A DNA stretch of 64,000 nucleotides from Paraphaeosphaeria minitans (lineage: Eukaryota; Ascomycota; Dothideomycetes; Pleosporales; Didymosphaeriaceae), in the NCBI GenBank assembly GCA_015832175.1, contig WJXW01000001.1, positions 2,914,001 to 2,978,000 on the forward strand, read 5' to 3'. Both the position numbers and the translations under genes were made by a program. A model generated the notes under the pieces. It did no database searches, was not told the origin of the DNA, and saw nothing but the letters and a program-made list of their open reading frames with translations. Shown here piece after piece: positions 61,201 through 64,000 of this stretch. Each line of letters starts with the position of its first letter. Within the stretch, counting starts at the first letter, position 1.

Positions 61201-63350
61201 CCTAGTAAGACATCTAAGGTAAGTTCCTCTCTATATCTTTAGACTATTATTGTGGTGGTAACCTCTTAGTATATCTAAGGTGTCTTAGGTATTAGGGATC
61301 TATTCACGACATAGATAATATAGAGTACTTTTTTCTCTAATATTATAAGTCCTGCTTATCTTGCTATCTAATAAGATATAAAGTTCCTTTCTACTCCTAA
61401 GTCTATAAGAGCTTAAGCCTATATTCCTTTAAGCTGTACTAGTAGCTTAACTAATACTATACTTACTATAGTATTTAATTTAATAAAGGCGTTTTCTTGT
61501 CTAAGTTTAGGCCTAAAAAAGATATCTGTTTATATAGGTTATAGTTAAGTTCTAGTGCCTAGTATACGTTTCTAAGCATCTGCTTCTATTATTATTCTTA
61601 AGTACGTGGCTTATATAGATTGTCTTCTTCTTCTTCCTATAAGGATGTTCTTCTGTTTTTGCTCCTACAGTCTTTACTATTCCTATATACTAGTTAAATT
61701 AGTAGCTCTATTATTACTTCTTATATAGGGCAGTTTACAAAGCTATCCAAACGTTTAGCTATATAATAGTATTCGCAGTCTTAGTTTAGACATATATACT
61801 AGTATAGTTATATATAGTCTTTGTTAATAAGCATATTATAGTATTTTTTACTCTTTAGCGTAAGGTAAGGAAAGTATTTTATTTATTATTTATTCTAGAG
61901 GTGTTTATTATAAGCTGCGATAGAGTAGTCTATCTATATCTATCTATAGCGCAGTTTCCTTCTAGGTTATTTCTTATTCTCCTCTTTCTCTGCCTTATGT
62001 TATGCGCATATTAGTTCTTTATAATACGTCTATATATAGAATTAGTGTGTAGGATTTTAGTAGTCTAGGTAGTACTTTAGTACGTAGTCTAACTTCTTAT
62101 TTTTGTAGGGTTATATTCCTTTTAGTGCCTAGTAGGGTTCTATATAGTCCTAAACATTTAGTTTATACTTAGGTAATATAGGGTTATCTTCTTCCTACCT
62201 ACTTTATAGGTAAAGAGTAGGAGATCTTAGTATCTCTTCTACGTCTTCTGCGTTATAGTATACGTTAGAGTTGTCTTCTAGATCTTTGTATAGTTATAAG
62301 TTAGGTAAATCTAATTACTTACTTTATTCTAGCGTAACGCGTTAGTAACTAAATAGCGTTATAATAACTTCCTATTCCTTATTAGGTTCTTAGTTCTTAA
62401 TAGTTAGTATATTTAACTTAGTTTAATAGACTTTGTTCTTTAATCTATAGCTTCTAGCTATATGGCCTAGTTTGCCACATATAAAGCATTTACGGGTCTT
62501 AGTTATTAGTTATTAACTTCTATTAGAGACGCGTTTGTTAGGCTACTTAGGGCCTATCCTTCCTCTTTTTCCTTTGCCTATATAGTTAAACTAGATATCT
62601 TCTATTAGTTCGTATCTCTAGTAGTTCCTTAGCTGTTGCTTTTGGATAATTCTAATAGGGTTCTTATAAACCACTTTTACTAGTTGTTTAAAGCTTATTG
62701 CCCTAGGGTTTTAGTAGAGCTCCTATTATAATAAAAACTACTTTTTGTTAATTCTAATAGTTTCTTTATATAGTTCTTTAAAGTTAGCAATTTGTATACT
62801 ACTATGTAAGAGTTCTTCGCGTAGTTTCTATTTAAGTTCTTGTTTATATATATTCTAAAGAGATTTATTATCCTAGTTAAGTTGCACAGCGTATCTATAA
62901 AACTTAGCTATATACTTAGCTACTAATTATTTCTAAATTATAGTCTAAATTTTTACTTTTGTAATAGAGTCCTTATTAGTAATCCTAAAGAGTTGTTTAA
63001 GGCATTTCTTAAAGTTATTATAATCCTTAATAATGTTAACTATATTAGCGTACTTGTTTACATAATTGTTATTATTATTATTGTGGTTTATTCCTAGGTA
63101 CTTTTTAAAGTAAGGATAAATCTATAATCCTATATCTCCTCGCATGTATATTACTTCAAAGATGACCTTCTTTTTATCTTTAAGGGGTTTGTCTAAGTTA
63201 AAGAAGTAGAGGTCTAACTAGAAAATCTAGACATTAGTTTAAGATTGTTTACTAAAGTAGAGATTAGGTTTGTGCGCCTTACTACTATCTTTTATAGGAG
63301 TAATCTTAGCGGCACCTAAAGCTATAAAAGAGGTAGGAGTTTGTAAAGTA
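58300..63350 (-). pseudogene. Gypsy-2 gag-pol remnant
   Basis: Minus-strand polyprotein collinear with Gypsy-1. The gag knuckle is near 62455-62510, RT at ~60300-60800 with AYIDNILVFS (YxDD as YIDN, 60349-60361), RNase H follows, and integrase lies at ~58650-59350. The knuckle in this copy keeps its TGTGGC-like codons better than Gypsy-1. Stops at Gln/Arg/Trp positions throughout. Boundaries are approximate. Confidence 0.82.
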
Positions 63351-64000
63351 CTTATATTAAAGGTGTTTAAGATATTAAATCTAATAGGGTAACTAGTCCT
63401 AAAGGGTTAAGATTAGTTCTTAGGTAGGAGTACCTATAGAAGGTAGAAAGTCTTATTAATATAATAGTATTTTATAAAGTGTAATAAGTTAATAATTTGG
63501 TCTACTAGAATCTAAATAATAGATTAATAAATAGATTAAATATAAGTATAAGAAGCTTATTCTCGCGTTCCTATATACTAAGTAGTCCTATACATCCTAG
63601 AATCCTATACGTTCTAGAGTCCTATATGTCCTAGAGTCCTATACGTCCTAGAGTCCTGTGCGGGTAAGTCCTACGCGTCCTAGAGTTCTTGTATAGGTAA
63701 GGCCTGTGCGGTTCTTAGGACCCTTAGGACCTATAACCTATTACCTAACTGCTTAGTTAGCTAACTCTAGTGGACTGGTGGTCTAATAAGCTCGCGCCCC
63801 GCTGCCTATGCGCGGCTGGATCCTAATAATTAGTTGTCTTAGCACTCTAATTACACTAATTAGGTTATATAACCTCTTATGCTGTGCCACTTAAATAACA
63901 AATGTAGATATATATAAAGATTCTAGGAGGCCTAGCCTTTAGATCTTAATATTATCTCCCTCTTTACTAGGATTTATCCTTAAATTATATAACTATGTCT

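Larger units (their letters stand above)
48615..63828 (-). mobile_element. Gypsy-2: Ty3/gypsy element, minus strand, with Copia-C nested
   Basis: Two 456-bp LTRs (48615-49070 and 63373-63828) with duplications ATTAG at 48610-48614 and 63829-63833, inside the LTR of Gypsy-4. Without Copia-C the element is about 6.75 kb. The gag-pol lies at 58300-63350 on the minus strand, with an antisense accessory ORF next to the left LTR. Its LTR shares the first ~208 bp with the Gypsy-1 and Gypsy-4 LTRs but differs completely in the rest. Confidence 0.92.
48322..64000 (-). mobile_element. Gypsy-4: left LTR only, continues beyond the window
   Basis: An LTR beginning TGTTAAATC at 48322 is interrupted at 48614 by Gypsy-2 and resumes at 63834 to about 63951. 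Without the insertion it is 411 bp, the same length as the Gypsy-1 LTR. It is followed by TTATCTCCCTCTTTAC, the complement of a polypurine tract, so this is the 3' LTR of a minus-strand gypsy element whose body lies to the right. It sits in the RT of Gypsy-3; the left duplication would be TATGT (48317-48321), and the right one is outside the window. Confidence 0.7.

Overview
The window is nuclear DNA of a filamentous ascomycete (Pezizomycotina). This follows from short GT-AG introns of about 45-60 nt with CTAAC/CTGAC branch sites, a fungal-type MOT1, a fungal SAD-1-like RNA-dependent RNA polymerase, and a large repeat block with strong repeat-induced point mutation (RIP). A dothideomycete is my best guess, but that is inference. 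The window splits sharply into a balanced-composition genic part (about 1-17.6 kb) and an AT-rich, gene-free retrotransposon island (about 18.2-64 kb).

Genic part: a DUF1993-family protein (1650-2207, +); the TBP-removing Snf2 ATPase Mot1 (3292-9596, -), rebuilt here as four coding exons, with a first exon of only 5 coding nucleotides and a minisatellite inside intron 2; a repeat-bearing intergenic stretch; a four-exon gene for a 373-aa protein with an F-box-like LPVEL motif (11974-13262, +); a short-chain dehydrogenase (13876-14715, +); and a broken RNA-dependent RNA polymerase gene (16493 to about 18183, +). The last carries a frameshift and C-to-T type stops, and ends at the edge of the catalytic region where the transposon block begins.

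Transposon island: target-site duplications (TSDs) let the nesting be resolved. Copia-A (18224-42588, TSD CTTAG) holds Copia-B (21777-29101, opposite strand, TSD CTAAT), Gypsy-1 (29814-36394, TSD GTGTG) and a gag-only LTR element here called E3-1 (39161-42276, TSD TTTTT). To its right is a plus-strand Gypsy-3 fragment (42667-48321). It holds a 216-bp solo LTR (TSD ATAAC) and E3-2 (44903-48172, TSD GTTAT), and is broken by Gypsy-4 (from 48322, running off the window). Gypsy-2 (48615-63828, TSD ATTAG) sits inside the LTR of Gypsy-4, and the three-LTR composite Copia-C (49538-57999, TSD GAAGC) sits inside Gypsy-2.

No retrotransposon reading frame is open. CAA/CAG codons have become TAA/TAG, and the reverse-transcriptase YVDD motif is YVNN or YINN in all three copia copies. 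Points of most interest are the disabled RNA-silencing polymerase beside the island, the gag-only LTR family, an antisense cysteine-rich/coiled-coil ORF in the Gypsy elements, Gypsy LTRs that share one half but differ in the presumed U3 half, and the three-LTR copia. I saw no rRNA, tRNA, CRISPR or intact transposase gene.
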